Shown: positions 1 through 8,626, counted from the stretch's first letter. The stretch: 38,828 nucleotides of DNA from CAJXZP01 sp047610145 (GCA_047610145.1 JBLFZF010000016.1:1-38828), one strand, 5' to 3'. The notes: a model not told the origin generated them from the sequence alone. Numbers and translations: made by a program.

Positions 1-885
1 CCAGCATTAGACGCTAAGTTTATGGAAGACAGATTTAATTTACCCGTTACAGAAATAGAACTTAATACGGTAGTTCGTCAAGAAAATGAATCAGGTATTC
101 TACATAACGCAACTCAGTTAAGACGACTTATCCAAAACCATACGACTGCCATTGAGTTTGACGTAAACGAAACTGATTTTAAAAGCATTAATGGCTTAGA
201 ACTTCAAGAATATATTGAAGAAAGTATGAATAACTATGGCGTAGAGGATATACTCTTTATTACGCGGTCTAATAAAAGAGCCAATCAGTTCAATAATGAG
301 ATTAGGAATAGATTGTTATTTCGAGAGGAGAAAATTGAAACTAGCGATATTTTAATGAGTGTGAAAAATAATTATCATTGGTTAAATTCGGAAGAGACTA
401 AAGACGACTTTATTGCCAATGGAGAATCATTTGAAATACTGAAAGTATTAAATAAAGAATCCATGTATGGGTTCGATTTTGCAGACGTGAATATTCGATT
501 CATAGATAATAGAATACCAGACATTGACGTGAAAGTATTATTAGATAGTTTGATGGTTGAGGCTCCTTCAATCAGCACTTCTGAAATTAGAAATTTGTAT
601 TATAAGATATTTGAAGACTATGTAGCGCAAGGAGAAGGTAGGAAAGCGAAACAATTAACATTAAAGGACCCATACTATAATGCAATTCAATGCAAGTTCT
701 CTTATGCCGTTACTTGTCATAAAGCACAGGGAGGGCAATGGTCTGCTGTGTTTGTTGATCACGGATATCTAACCGATGAAATGGTAGATGAAAACTTGTT
801 GAGATGGTTGTATACAGCTATTACCAGAGCTAAAAAACAGGTATACCTGGTTAACTTTAATTCGAATTTTATCGCGGTCTCTTAG
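1..885 (+). CDS. RecD-like ATP-dependent helicase, C-terminal part (5' truncated by window edge)
   Basis: The reading frame is open from base 1, so the N-terminal part with the Walker A region lies outside the window; the first ATG (22) is internal. The visible part of about 294 residues is the second motor domain of a superfamily 1 helicase. An early VVRQ motif and a middle segment with ITRSN are followed by a UvrD_C_2-type end: TCHKAQGGQW (motif V-like) and LYTAITRAKK (motif VI, with the arginine finger). This matches the small RecD-like helicases or AAA ATPases common in Bacteroidota, which act on DNA ends or replication intermediates. The next gene starts 31 bases downstream on the same strand and may be co-transcribed, but it has no functional link. 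The family assignment is firm; the exact role is not. Confidence 0.85.
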   Translation, partial: PALDAKFMEDRFNLPVTEIELNTVVRQENESGILHNATQLRRLIQNHTTAIEFDVNETDFKSINGLELQEYIEESMNNYGVEDILFITRSNKRANQFNNEIRNRLLFREEKIETSDILMSVKNNYHWLNSEETKDDFIANGESFEILKVLNKESMYGFDFADVNIRFIDNRIPDIDVKVLLDSLMVEAPSISTSEIRNLYYKIFEDYVAQGEGRKAKQLTLKDPYYNAIQCKFSYAVTCHKAQGGQWSAVFVDHGYLTDEMVDENLLRWLYTAITRAKKQVYLVNFNSNFIAVS

Positions 886-916
886 CCTACATCTTCAGAA
901 GTATTATTTTAGCGGC

Positions 917-1489
917 ATGAAGAAATGGGTAGCAAATTTTTTATTTAAGCTGTATGGATGGAAGTTAGTTGGGCAAGTTCCTTCTGATGTTAAAAAGTTT
1001 GTTCTAATCGCGGCACCTCATACGTCAAACATGGATTTTTTTCTCGCCATGCCTACCATGTGGAGTCTTGGAGTGCCGGGTAAGTTTTTAATAAAACGCG
1101 AACATACAGATGCCTTTTATGGAGGGTTGATTAAAGCGATGGGTGGAATAGGGGTCGACCGAAAAAATCAGTCGAATGAGTTTATTGTAGATTTAAATAA
1201 AATTGTAGATTCTCACAAAGAGATGGCTATGCTTTTTACTCCGGAGGGAACACGTAAGAGGGTAGCGAAATGGAAAACCGGGTTTTACCGTGTAGCTATT
1301 GCCGTTAATGTACCTATCGTTTTAGCGTATGCAGAATATGCCCAAAAGGAAGTTCATATTGGAGATGTTTTTTACCCCAGCGGAGATTTTGAAAAGGACT
1401 TCGATTATATGGAGCGGTTTTTTAAAAATGTAACCGCAGCCTTTCCAGATGAATATAACACCAAAATATTTGACCGTAAGGACCCTTAA
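917..1489 (+). CDS. PlsC-like 1-acylglycerol-3-phosphate / lysophospholipid acyltransferase
   Basis: A 190-residue protein of the LPLAT/PlsC family, which transfers acyl chains to lysophospholipids at the inner membrane. The catalytic HX4D motif is visible as HTSNMD (H35 to D40), and the phosphate-binding block is TPEGTR (108-113). A hydrophobic N-terminal stretch (about 1-20) and a moderately hydrophobic segment at 125-142 fit membrane association. At 190 residues it is shorter than classic PlsC (about 240) and matches the short flavobacterial LPLAT proteins, some of which act on other acyl acceptors such as ornithine lipids. The ATG at 917 follows the helicase stop by 31 bases. The family is clear; the acceptor substrate cannot be read from the sequence. 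Confidence 0.85.
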   Translation: MKKWVANFLFKLYGWKLVGQVPSDVKKFVLIAAPHTSNMDFFLAMPTMWSLGVPGKFLIKREHTDAFYGGLIKAMGGIGVDRKNQSNEFIVDLNKIVDSHKEMAMLFTPEGTRKRVAKWKTGFYRVAIAVNVPIVLAYAEYAQKEVHIGDVFYPSGDFEKDFDYMERFFKNVTAAFPDEYNTKIFDRKDP

Positions 1490-1604
1490 CTGTTTTTATC
1501 AATGAGATGGTGAGTTTCCTATTCTTGTTTTAATGTGTTAATTATTAGTTTCTAAGGTTGTTTTTTTATACCACTGATTTTATCTATTTTTAGCACTTAC
1601 AAAA

Positions 1605-3611
1605 TTGGTGTTTTATTCAGTGCGAGAAATAGTCAAATTACCTGTGTTAGTTTTCACCATCATTATATTGATGGCGGGAGATTTATTAGCCTATGATGGG
1701 GGTAAAATTCCTGAGTCAATTAAAACTCCTGTGTCCACTAGATCGGTTATTAGAGACATTAATTTGTTAAATACTTCGGATATTCATATTTGTTATGAAA
1801 ACAGAGGTTCTGCCCAGGTGGTAATTAATTTCGAGAATTTAGGAAATGACACCTTATATAATATTCAATTTGGGTGGTTTATAACCGTAGATGATACGGG
1901 ATCTCAGCAATGGTCAGGAGTTCTACCTCCCAATTCAAATCAATTTGTTACCCTAAATCAATTAACATTTACGAATAGTGGGACTCATAATATAAAATTA
2001 TGGGCAGACATTGGGCTATCGGATATCAATAGTTCGAATGATTCGGCTTCTTTATTATTAGTCGTAGAACCGTTTCTAGCTTTAGATGTTTTGTCGGATA
2101 CATCTATTTGTGCGAATACTAGTTTCTCTTTGGAAATTCCTGTCGGCTATGCCTCATATACATGGGGTAATGGTCAAAATGTTCGCCAAGTAATTGCTGA
2201 AAATTCTGGACTATATAAAGTAACAGTGACCAATGCTCTTGGCTGTCAAGCTGTCGACTCTATGGTTATTGACCAATACCCCAGTCCAACGTCATTACTG
2301 CCGCCTGATACGGTGCTGTGCGACAGTACAATTCTGGTGCCTCAGGTTTCCGAGAAGTTTTCCTCGTATAACTGGGGTTTCGGAGATACCGTTTCTAACA
2401 TATCAATTTCTGTAGAAGGATCGTATGTTTTAAGTGTAATAGACACCTTTGGTTGCGCGTACACAGATACTTTAAACGTGCAATATGCAGCTCCACCTAT
2501 TCCTACGATACCTACACAGGTGTTTATTTGTGACGGTGACTCTGCTATTCTTTCTGTATCTGCTCTCTTTTCGTCTTTTCAATGGAGTAATGGATCTACA
2601 GCTAGCTCAATTTCGACCACCAGCCCAGGTGTGTATTATATTACCGTGACGGGTACTTCAGGTTGTTTTGGTTACGATACCGTGCAAGTGTTGGTGAATT
2701 CCTTACCAGATGTAGTTTTTAATGATTCGATAATGTGTAATCTAGAGCCCTTTATTCTTGATGTTGGATGGTACTCAAGTTTTCAATGGTCTAATGGGGA
2801 TACTATTCAACATCCAGTAATTACATCACCTGGATGGTATGGCGTTAGTATTACCGATTTAAATGGATGTGAGAATTCAGACTCTATTGAGGTAGTTAAT
2901 GTAAATGTTTCCGTTTCATTAGGGCCGGATACATCTATTTGTGAAGGAGATGGGTCTTTTATTATTTTAGGTCAATACGATTATTATTTATGGGATGATG
3001 GACATAATGGTCCGAGTCAGTTTATTGGGAAACCAGGTATTTATTCAGTTACGGTAACCACAACTGGATGCTCTATTTCAGATGACTTGTTAGTCGTAGA
3101 ATTACCTTATCCATTGGCCAGTTTTACAGAGACTATAGCCAGTAATACGGTAGATTTTATAAACGGGTCAAATACTAATTCCAATATTGATTGGAGTTTT
3201 GGAGACGGACACTTTTCCTCCCAAGTGAATCCAACGCATACATTTTCTGCTTTTGGAATGTTTGACGTTACATTAACTACGTCAAACATATGTGGTATTG
3301 ACTCTTTAACTAAGACCATTGGTGTTTTTCCTTTAGCCGTTAATTCGATTTATAAGGAAGATGATTTTATTGTGTATCCGAGTTTAGTAAGTGATGTGGT
3401 TCATATTAAGCTTGGTTTATCTAACTTGGAAATACTTACTTATAGGGTGTATGATGCCAGTGGTAAATTATTACTTGTTAATGAAGAACGCGTATTAGGG
3501 GGTGATCAAGTATTCAACTTGAACGTTTCAAATTTCGCAACCGGCTCATATTTTCTTAGGGTTTCAGGTGACCAGGAGTTTATAGGAGTAAAGCAATTCT
3601 TTAAGCATTAA
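1605..3611 (+). CDS. Secreted multi-Ig/PKD-domain protein with T9SS sorting domain
   Basis: A 668-residue secreted protein, probably a surface adhesin or matrix protein. A signal peptide (hydrophobic 10-29) is followed by a CARDB-like beta domain (about 45-155). Five Ig-like repeats of about 60 residues follow (about 160-224, 235-293, 303-364, 369-431, 438-498), each with a core of the type FSSFQWSNG, then PG-Y-VTVT, then GC and D. A PKD domain covers about 503-573 (DWSFGDG, NPTHTF), and a type A T9SS C-terminal domain covers about 585-668 (YPS-VSD start, FATGSYFLRV end). The start is not ATG: TTG 1605, GTG 1608 or GTG 1620 all keep the signal peptide, while the first in-frame ATG (1671) would cut into it. 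No enzyme domain is visible. It stands alone between unrelated genes. Confidence 0.85.
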   Translation: MVFYSVREIVKLPVLVFTIIILMAGDLLAYDGGKIPESIKTPVSTRSVIRDINLLNTSDIHICYENRGSAQVVINFENLGNDTLYNIQFGWFITVDDTGSQQWSGVLPPNSNQFVTLNQLTFTNSGTHNIKLWADIGLSDINSSNDSASLLLVVEPFLALDVLSDTSICANTSFSLEIPVGYASYTWGNGQNVRQVIAENSGLYKVTVTNALGCQAVDSMVIDQYPSPTSLLPPDTVLCDSTILVPQVSEKFSSYNWGFGDTVSNISISVEGSYVLSVIDTFGCAYTDTLNVQYAAPPIPTIPTQVFICDGDSAILSVSALFSSFQWSNGSTASSISTTSPGVYYITVTGTSGCFGYDTVQVLVNSLPDVVFNDSIMCNLEPFILDVGWYSSFQWSNGDTIQHPVITSPGWYGVSITDLNGCENSDSIEVVNVNVSVSLGPDTSICEGDGSFIILGQYDYYLWDDGHNGPSQFIGKPGIYSVTVTTTGCSISDDLLVVELPYPLASFTETIASNTVDFINGSNTNSNIDWSFGDGHFSSQVNPTHTFSAFGMFDVTLTTSNICGIDSLTKTIGVFPLAVNSIYKEDDFIVYPSLVSDVVHIKLGLSNLEILTYRVYDASGKLLLVNEERVLGGDQVFNLNVSNFATGSYFLRVSGDQEFIGVKQFFKH

Positions 3612-3612
3612 A

Positions 3613-4242
3613 CTACTTAAGTTCTAACCCTAATTTCTGCTCCCAATCTACCAGTTTAGGATGTGTTTTAGATAGATGAATAAATTTATCTTTATTGGTA
3701 TACAATAATTTCTTCGCTTTCTCGATACTCACTTGGGTGGAGAATGCAATATGATTATTCTTTAAGTGAGTCTTTAAGTAGTCAAGTAAATTAGATGACA
3801 TTTTGCCGAACTCTAATTCATTGGTTTCATTTCTAAAAATTAAATGAATGGTCTTAGAATCACTTAATAACTTAGGTTCGCAATTAGCTAAAATACTGGA
3901 AGAAAACCCACCTAGGGATTTCTTCATGGTTTCCGAGTATTGTTTCCAAAAAGAAATCATTTGCATCTCGGAAAATGTGGAATCACCATGGTGAACATTA
4001 ACTTTCTCCTCCGGTACTTCATTTTGTGGTTTGATACGAATAATAGATTTTCTTCTTCCTCTTACAACAGAAACAGGAATAGGTTTTGCTTTCTTTTCTG
4101 ATGAAGGTATTTGAGCCTTTACGGGGTTTGGACGAGTTGGTTGTGGTTTAACTATATTGGAAGTTGATACTCCACTAACTGGTTTTAAAGCGTCTTTTGT
4201 TAAACCACTTACATATAGCGGATAATCAAGAAACGTCTTTAC
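3613..4242 (-). CDS. dnaX: DnaX tau-specific C-terminal region (in -1 frame relative to the N-terminal part)
   Basis: This frame is open for 209 codons from the A-run at 4243-4252 to the stop at 3613; I checked it codon by codon and found no stop. It has no credible start of its own (first internal ATG 3966). The first 90 or so residues are a proline- and lysine-rich linker rich in K, P, S and V. The rest is a compact domain starting near the QMISFWKQY segment and ending DWEQKLGLELK, the form of the C-terminal tau domain in flavobacterial DNA polymerase III gamma/tau. In tau this region contacts the polymerase alpha subunit and the replicative helicase. Joined by a -1 shift at the A-run it gives a 569-residue protein, a normal tau length. 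Confidence 0.8.
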   Translation of the reverse strand, partial: VKTFLDYPLYVSGLTKDALKPVSGVSTSNIVKPQPTRPNPVKAQIPSSEKKAKPIPVSVVRGRRKSIIRIKPQNEVPEEKVNVHHGDSTFSEMQMISFWKQYSETMKKSLGGFSSSILANCEPKLLSDSKTIHLIFRNETNELEFGKMSSNLLDYLKTHLKNNHIAFSTQVSIEKAKKLLYTNKDKFIHLSKTHPKLVDWEQKLGLELK

Positions 4243-5321
4243 TTTTTTTTTTCGTCCATTGAACTAATGGATGACAATTGCATTAAGCAAATCTCTACAA
4301 GCAGCCTCTGGTTTTTACTCGATTTGTATCGGTAATCTACATCAGAAAGTAGTTGTAAAGCATCCAGTAGAAAAATACCATGACATTTTTTAGCTTGGGT
4401 AAAGTATCTTTCTTTTAAAGTCTCACTAGTTTCCAATAAAACGATTGTTTGAGGATTGATACAAACTAAAAGGTCTCTAAAATGGTTAGACAGTCCTACA
4501 ATAAAATTATGACCATCAAACCCATTTTCTAGGACTTTATTAAATAGGAGTAAACTTTGCGAAGCATCATGCTCCAGAATGAAATCCGTTATTTTAAAGT
4601 AGAATTCAAAATCTAATACGTTTAGATTATCAATAACGTTTTTGTAGGTGATTTGATTTCCTGAGAAACTAACAATTTGATCAAATAGAGAAAGAGCATC
4701 TCTCATTCCTCCGTCTGCTTTTTGAGCAATAGTATGCAATGCATTTTCTTCTGCAGTGATGCCTTCTTCCTTTGCGATATATTGCAGGTAGCCTACAATA
4801 TCAGAGTTACTAATTCTTTGAAAATCAAAAACCTGACATCTGGAAATAATAGTGGGTAAAACCTTATTCTTTTCAGTAGTTGCTAAAATAAATATAGCGT
4901 GAGCTGGTGGTTCTTCTAGGGTCTTTAAAAAGGCGTTAAATGCGGATGCAGATAACATATGGACCTCATCTATAATATATACTTTATGACTTCCTATTTG
5001 TGGAGGTATACGCACTTGGTCAATAAGTTGACGTATTCCATCTACGGTATTGTTAGAGGCCGCATCTAATTCAAAAATGTTAAATGCAAAATCCTCATTT
5101 TCAGAAACCTCATCTTTTAAATCATTTTTATTAATGGTTTTTGCTAAAATCCTTGCTGTGGTTGTTTTGCCTACACCTCTGGGTCCAGTGAATAAAAATG
5201 CTTGGGCCAAATGATTACTCGATATAGCTGATTTTAAAGTTTCAGTAATCGATTTTTGACCCACCACACTTTCCCATGTTGTTGGTCTGTACTTTCTAGC
5301 TGATACAATAAAATCTTCCAT
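4239..5321 (-). CDS. dnaX: DNA polymerase III gamma/tau subunit, clamp-loader ATPase part (gamma-like form)
   Basis: A 360-residue AAA+ clamp-loader subunit that loads the sliding clamp at the replication fork. Visible motifs are Walker A GPRGVGKTT (about 46-54), FELDAASNN, Walker B VYIIDEVHML, the LKTLEEPP segment, sensor 1 LATTEK, the SRC arginine-finger motif, and sensor 2 in GGMRDALS. Domain III (about 230-345) follows. The zinc-finger cysteines of E. coli DnaX are absent, as in other flavobacterial DnaX proteins. The frame ends in GAA AAA AAA AAG TAA immediately after the A-run, which gives a product of the size and domain content of a gamma subunit. The tau tail continues in the -1 frame. 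The ATG at 5321 precedes the conserved SARKYRP start. Either both forms are made or the A-run length is an assembly error. Confidence 0.9.
   Translation of the reverse strand: MEDFIVSARKYRPTTWESVVGQKSITETLKSAISSNHLAQAFLFTGPRGVGKTTTARILAKTINKNDLKDEVSENEDFAFNIFELDAASNNTVDGIRQLIDQVRIPPQIGSHKVYIIDEVHMLSASAFNAFLKTLEEPPAHAIFILATTEKNKVLPTIISRCQVFDFQRISNSDIVGYLQYIAKEEGITAEENALHTIAQKADGGMRDALSLFDQIVSFSGNQITYKNVIDNLNVLDFEFYFKITDFILEHDASQSLLLFNKVLENGFDGHNFIVGLSNHFRDLLVCINPQTIVLLETSETLKERYFTQAKKCHGIFLLDALQLLSDVDYRYKSSKNQRLLVEICLMQLSSISSMDEKKK
4242..4271 (-). promoter_or_regulatory. Candidate dnaX frameshift / transcriptional slippage site (hairpin plus A10)
   Basis: On the minus strand the coding sequence has a perfect 6-bp inverted repeat (TCCATT, loop AGTTC, AATGGA; 4271-4255), two bases (CG), then ten A residues (4252-4243), a G, and the in-frame stop TAA (4241-4239). 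The last zero-frame codons are AAA AAA AAG, a classical -1 slippery heptamer (A AAA AAG), and the -1 frame stays open for 209 codons. A ten-A run is also long enough for RNA polymerase slippage, and a nascent-RNA hairpin just upstream is the geometry described for slippage at a Roseiflexus insertion sequence. The hairpin is short and may be chance. A run of 8 or 11 A would fuse the two parts in one frame, so sequencing error is a real alternative. Confidence 0.5.
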
Positions 5322-5337
5322 CTCTTATTTAATGATA

Positions 5338-5345
5338 CAAATTTA
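5338..5345 (-). promoter_or_regulatory. Candidate -7 promoter box for dnaX
   Basis: The minus strand reads TAAATTTG, an exact TAnnTTTG match, 16 bases upstream of the dnaX start. No clear TTTG lies at the expected -33 distance. A transcript starting here would have a leader of about 10 bases. Confidence 0.35.
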
Positions 5346-5411
5346 AAATCATTTTCAGGGAAGGAAAGCGATGCGTTGATTAATATATGAATTGTTGAAA
5401 ACTTAGCACGT

Positions 5412-5446
5412 AAAAAAAGGTATGCGTTCAATAGGATGCCTTTTTT
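5412..5446 (-). terminator. Bidirectional rho-independent terminator
   Basis: A 7-bp stem with one G-T pair (AAGGTAT with ATGCCTT) is flanked by seven A on the left and six T on the right, so it has a U-tract in either direction. It lies 18 bases beyond the stop of the minus-strand outer-membrane protein gene and would separate that transcript from dnaX. Confidence 0.65.
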
Positions 5447-5463
5447 ATAAACTCGAGTTTTGT

Positions 5464-6048
5464 TTAGAAGGCGATAGCAGCTCCTAATTGAAAATACTGT
5501 TGTTTTAAATTGGAGTTATCTTCTTTGTCTAAGTTGATGGTTCCTAAATGATATCTAGCTTCAAATGAAATAACGGCTACCTTAAATCCAATACCTAAGA
5601 AGGCTGGAATATCTAGTGCTTTTGGTTTATCTTCATCCTCAATATCTGCCTTAGTGTCACCCACCGTCAACGTGTTGGAAATTCCAAAGTTAGCTGCTAG
5701 TCCACCTAATGCATAAAACGTACCTAGTTTAAGTTTCAAATATACAGGTAGAGCAATGGAGTGCCGTACAAACTTGTTAGTTACGTTCAATACCTCTAGT
5801 GAACGCCCCACGGAATTATATTCAACTCCAATTCCTAACCGTAACATGGGAACTATTTTTTTTTCACCAAAAACCCCAACATAAAATGAGTTTAAGTTGT
5901 CGCCACTAGTATTCCCATTCCCATGAATATTTGACAATTGCCAACCTGCACGAACTCCTTTTTTACCTCCTTCGTCATCACCTGCAAATGCAATAGAATA
6001 TGGAGCTATAAAAATAATTACCAGTAATAATAGGTGTGATTTTTTCAT
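5464..6048 (-). CDS. Small outer-membrane beta-barrel protein (PorT/OmpA-barrel-like)
   Basis: A 194-residue protein with a clear signal peptide (MKKSHLLLLVIIFIAP, cleavage near AFAG, 22-23). The mature part has alternating hydrophobic and polar strands, glycine- and aromatic-rich: WQLSNIHGNG, FYVGVFGEKK, LGIGVEYNS, ALGGLAANFG, FLGIGFKVAVISFEARYHLG. It ends in QYFQLGAAIAF, a C-terminal aromatic strand typical of proteins inserted by the BAM complex. This fits the eight-stranded porin-like barrels annotated as outer membrane beta-barrel or PorT family proteins. No specific ligand or partner is visible. It is a single-gene unit: a hairpin terminator after icd lies upstream and another terminator follows its stop. 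Confidence 0.75.
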   Translation of the reverse strand: MKKSHLLLLVIIFIAPYSIAFAGDDEGGKKGVRAGWQLSNIHGNGNTSGDNLNSFYVGVFGEKKIVPMLRLGIGVEYNSVGRSLEVLNVTNKFVRHSIALPVYLKLKLGTFYALGGLAANFGISNTLTVGDTKADIEDEDKPKALDIPAFLGIGFKVAVISFEARYHLGTINLDKEDNSNLKQQYFQLGAAIAF

Positions 6049-6067
6049 GTTTATTTTTTGAGGAACT

Positions 6068-6075
6068 CAAATATA
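6068..6075 (-). promoter_or_regulatory. Candidate -7 promoter box for the outer-membrane barrel gene
   Basis: The minus strand reads TATATTTG, matching TAnnTTTG, 20 bases upstream of the ATG at 6048. No clear -33 element is present at 17-23 bases. It lies between the icd terminator hairpin and the gene, where a promoter is expected. Confidence 0.4.
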
Positions 6076-6112
6076 AACAAATAATTATGGAGCTATTCTG
6101 GAGTAAAATAAC

Positions 6113-6136
6113 AGAGGCTGCCTAAAGGCAGCCTCT
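6113..6136 (-). terminator. Terminator hairpin after isocitrate dehydrogenase
   Basis: A perfect 10-bp GC-rich stem (AGAGGCTGCC / GGCAGCCTCT) with a four-base loop, 22 bases downstream of the icd stop. On the minus strand it is followed by TGTTATTTTA, a weak U-rich tail. It most likely ends the icd transcript; the TAAA loop also occurs in the terminator at 35949. Confidence 0.65.
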
Positions 6137-6158
6137 ACTATGTTTTTTAAAACTAGTT

Positions 6159-8381
6159 TTAAATGCTAGATAGAATACTATTTAAGGTTTTACTTGGTCT
6201 CATGGCCTTAGAAATTAACTCCTCATTACCATAATAATATCCGTTTAATTCTACTTTTTCTCCTTGAGAGTTATTCATTTCTGAAATAATAACTATTTCA
6301 TTGTTCAATAAATCTTCGGCAATAGGAGTAAATTGAGCCTTTAAATCATTATCCTCATTTTGGTCTGCTAATTTTTGAGCCCAGTATAAGGCTAAATAGA
6401 AGTGACTTCCTCTATTATCTAATTCATTAACTTTTCTTGACGGTGATTTATCTTCATTTAAAAGAATTCCCGTGGCGGCATCTAAGGTCTTTCCTAAAAT
6501 AGCGGCTTTAGAATTGTTATGTGTTTCAGCAAAGTGTTCTAGAGACACGGAAAGTGCTAAGAATTCACCTAAAGAATCCCATCTTAAGTGACCCTCTTCC
6601 TCAAATTGTTGAACATGCTTTGGAGCAGAGCCACCTGCTCCTGTTTCAAAAAGTCCACCACCATTCATTAATGGCACAATAGACAACATTTTGGCACTAG
6701 TGCCGACTTCTAAAATGGGGAAAAGATCTGTTAAGTAATCTCTTAAAACATTACCAGAAACGGAAACAGTATCTAGTCCTTTGATAATTCTATCCATAGA
6801 AAAACGAATAGCCTCCTTTGGTGTCATAATTCGAACATCTAGACCTTCCGTATCATGATTAGGTAAATATTTTTCTACTTTAGAAATTATCTGAGCATCA
6901 TGTCCACGTTTAGGATCTAACCAGAAAATAGCTGGCGTGTTGGTCGCTTTTGCACGTTTCACGGCTAATTTCACCCAGTCTTGAATAGGTGCATCCTTAG
7001 TTTGACACATTCTAAAAATATCTCCTTCCTCCACGTTTTGAGAAATTAAGATTTTTCCTGCTGAATTGACTACATTAACCACTCCCGAAGAGATCATTTG
7101 GAAAGTCTTATCATGAGATCCGTACTCTTCTGCTTTTTGAGCCATTAGCCCAACATTTGAAACACTTCCCATTGTGGTTGGATCAAATGCTCCGTTCTCT
7201 TTGCAAAAGTCAATAGTTTCTTGATATATTCCAGCATAACAACGGTCGGGGATAATGAACTTTGTGTCTTTTGCTTTTCCATCAGGGCCCCACATCTGTC
7301 CGGCATTTCTAATTGCAGCTGGCATGGAGGCGTCAATGATAACATCACTTGGTACGTGTAAATTGGTAATTCCTTTATCTGAATTTACCATAGCCATTTC
7401 TGGACTATTTTTATATACCGTGTTAATATCAGCTTCTATTTCTGCTTGTTTATCTGCAGGTAGCGCTAGCATTTTCGCGTATAAATCGCCTAGTCCGTTG
7501 TTTGGGTTGTAGCCAATTTCATTAAACGTATCTTGATGCTTTTCAAATACATCATTAAAGAATACAGATACTGTATTGCCAAAAAGAATAGGGTCAGAAA
7601 CCTTCATCATTGTGGCCTTTAAATGTATAGAAAACAAAACATCTTGCTCTTTCGCATCTTTTATTTCATGGGCTAAAAAGGTCTTCAGCTTGCTGGCGCT
7701 CATTACTGACGTATCTATAATTTCGCCAGCAATTAAAGTTGTTGTTTCTTTTAAAACTGTTGGGGTACCATTTGAGTTTACAAACTCAATTTTTACTTGG
7801 GTATCTAGCTCCACCTCTACAGATTTTTCACTGCCATAAAAGTCTCCACTTGTCATGTTAGATACATGTGATTTGGAATCTTTGGCCCAAACACCCATGG
7901 AGTGCGGATGCTGACGAACGTAATCTTTTACTGCTTTTGGTGCTCTTCGGTCAGAGTTGCCTTCGCGAAGCACGGGGTTTACTGCACTACCTTTCACTTG
8001 ATTGTATCTGGCTTGAATACTTCTTTCTTCTTCGGTGCTAGGGTTGTTTGGATAGTTTGGTATATCCAAGCCTTTTGTTTGTAACTCTTTTATTGCAGCA
8101 AGTAATTGAGGTACCGATGCTGAAATATTTGGAAGTTTAATAATATTCGCTTCTGGTAGTAAAACCATCTCGCCTAATTCTTCCAATGCATTTGGAACTT
8201 TTTGAGTATCTGTTAAAAACTCTGGGAATAAGCTTAAAATACGAGCAGCCAATGAAATATCCTTTAGCTCAAATTCAATACCAGATGTTTTAGTAAAGGT
8301 TTCAACAATGGGTAAAAATGATTGGGTTGCCAAAGCGGGAGCTTCGTCTGTTTTTGTATAAACAATTTTTGCTTTTTGCAT
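6159..8381 (-). CDS. icd: NADP-dependent isocitrate dehydrogenase, monomeric type
   Basis: A 740-residue enzyme of the monomeric isocitrate dehydrogenase family (about 740 residues is the usual length), unrelated in length to the 415-residue homodimeric form. It oxidises isocitrate to 2-oxoglutarate with NADP+ in the citric acid cycle, in the cytosol. Family signatures include the N-terminal IVYTKTDEAPALAT start, LPNISASVPQL (about 103-113), the RRAPKAVK segment after EGNSDR, FWLDPKRGHD, and GTSAKMLSIVPLMNGGGLFETGAGGSAPK with the following long helical region. No truncation or frameshift is seen. It is transcribed alone, ends in a 10-bp hairpin at 6113, and is separated by 245 bases from the upstream minus-strand gene. 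Confidence 0.97.
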   Translation of the reverse strand: MQKAKIVYTKTDEAPALATQSFLPIVETFTKTSGIEFELKDISLAARILSLFPEFLTDTQKVPNALEELGEMVLLPEANIIKLPNISASVPQLLAAIKELQTKGLDIPNYPNNPSTEEERSIQARYNQVKGSAVNPVLREGNSDRRAPKAVKDYVRQHPHSMGVWAKDSKSHVSNMTSGDFYGSEKSVEVELDTQVKIEFVNSNGTPTVLKETTTLIAGEIIDTSVMSASKLKTFLAHEIKDAKEQDVLFSIHLKATMMKVSDPILFGNTVSVFFNDVFEKHQDTFNEIGYNPNNGLGDLYAKMLALPADKQAEIEADINTVYKNSPEMAMVNSDKGITNLHVPSDVIIDASMPAAIRNAGQMWGPDGKAKDTKFIIPDRCYAGIYQETIDFCKENGAFDPTTMGSVSNVGLMAQKAEEYGSHDKTFQMISSGVVNVVNSAGKILISQNVEEGDIFRMCQTKDAPIQDWVKLAVKRAKATNTPAIFWLDPKRGHDAQIISKVEKYLPNHDTEGLDVRIMTPKEAIRFSMDRIIKGLDTVSVSGNVLRDYLTDLFPILEVGTSAKMLSIVPLMNGGGLFETGAGGSAPKHVQQFEEEGHLRWDSLGEFLALSVSLEHFAETHNNSKAAILGKTLDAATGILLNEDKSPSRKVNELDNRGSHFYLALYWAQKLADQNEDNDLKAQFTPIAEDLLNNEIVIISEMNNSQGEKVELNGYYYGNEELISKAMRPSKTLNSILSSI

Positions 8382-8571
8382 GGATATTGAAATTTAAATC
8401 TAGCACCTATATTTTGGATATGCGATAGGTTTTTGTGATAAATATGAACTCGAATTATTGAGTTGCGAATGTAAATATTTCAAAAGTATTTTAAAGTAAT
8501 AAAATGGTAATTTCAAACCCTAAATCTGCTACCTAAATAGTGGGGCTATTTAATTACTCAAAACTGATTTA

Positions 8572-8589
8572 ACCCTTAATTTGAAGGGT
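8572..8589 (-). terminator. Weak hairpin after the 719-residue secreted protein gene
   Basis: A perfect 6-bp inverted repeat (ACCCTT, loop AATTTG, AAGGGT) lies 38 bases past the stop at 8627. It lacks a good U-tract on the minus strand, so the call as a terminator is tentative. Confidence 0.3.
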
Positions 8590-8626
8590 GTATATTTTAA
8601 GTAACTAACGGATAGAAAATCGGTAT

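Noticed and set aside
4239..5321. Absence of the DnaX zinc-finger cysteines as a novelty
   Set aside because: Flavobacterial DnaX proteins commonly lack them; the segment between Walker A and FELDAASNN looks normal for the group.
6113..6136. The strong 10-bp hairpin as a dispersed repeat (REP-like) element
   Set aside because: It occurs once in the window, right after the icd stop, which fits a terminator.
7145..8084. Several open frames on both strands inside the isocitrate dehydrogenase gene
   Set aside because: They overlap a complete, family-typical 740-residue enzyme, have no recognisable domains and are frame shadows.
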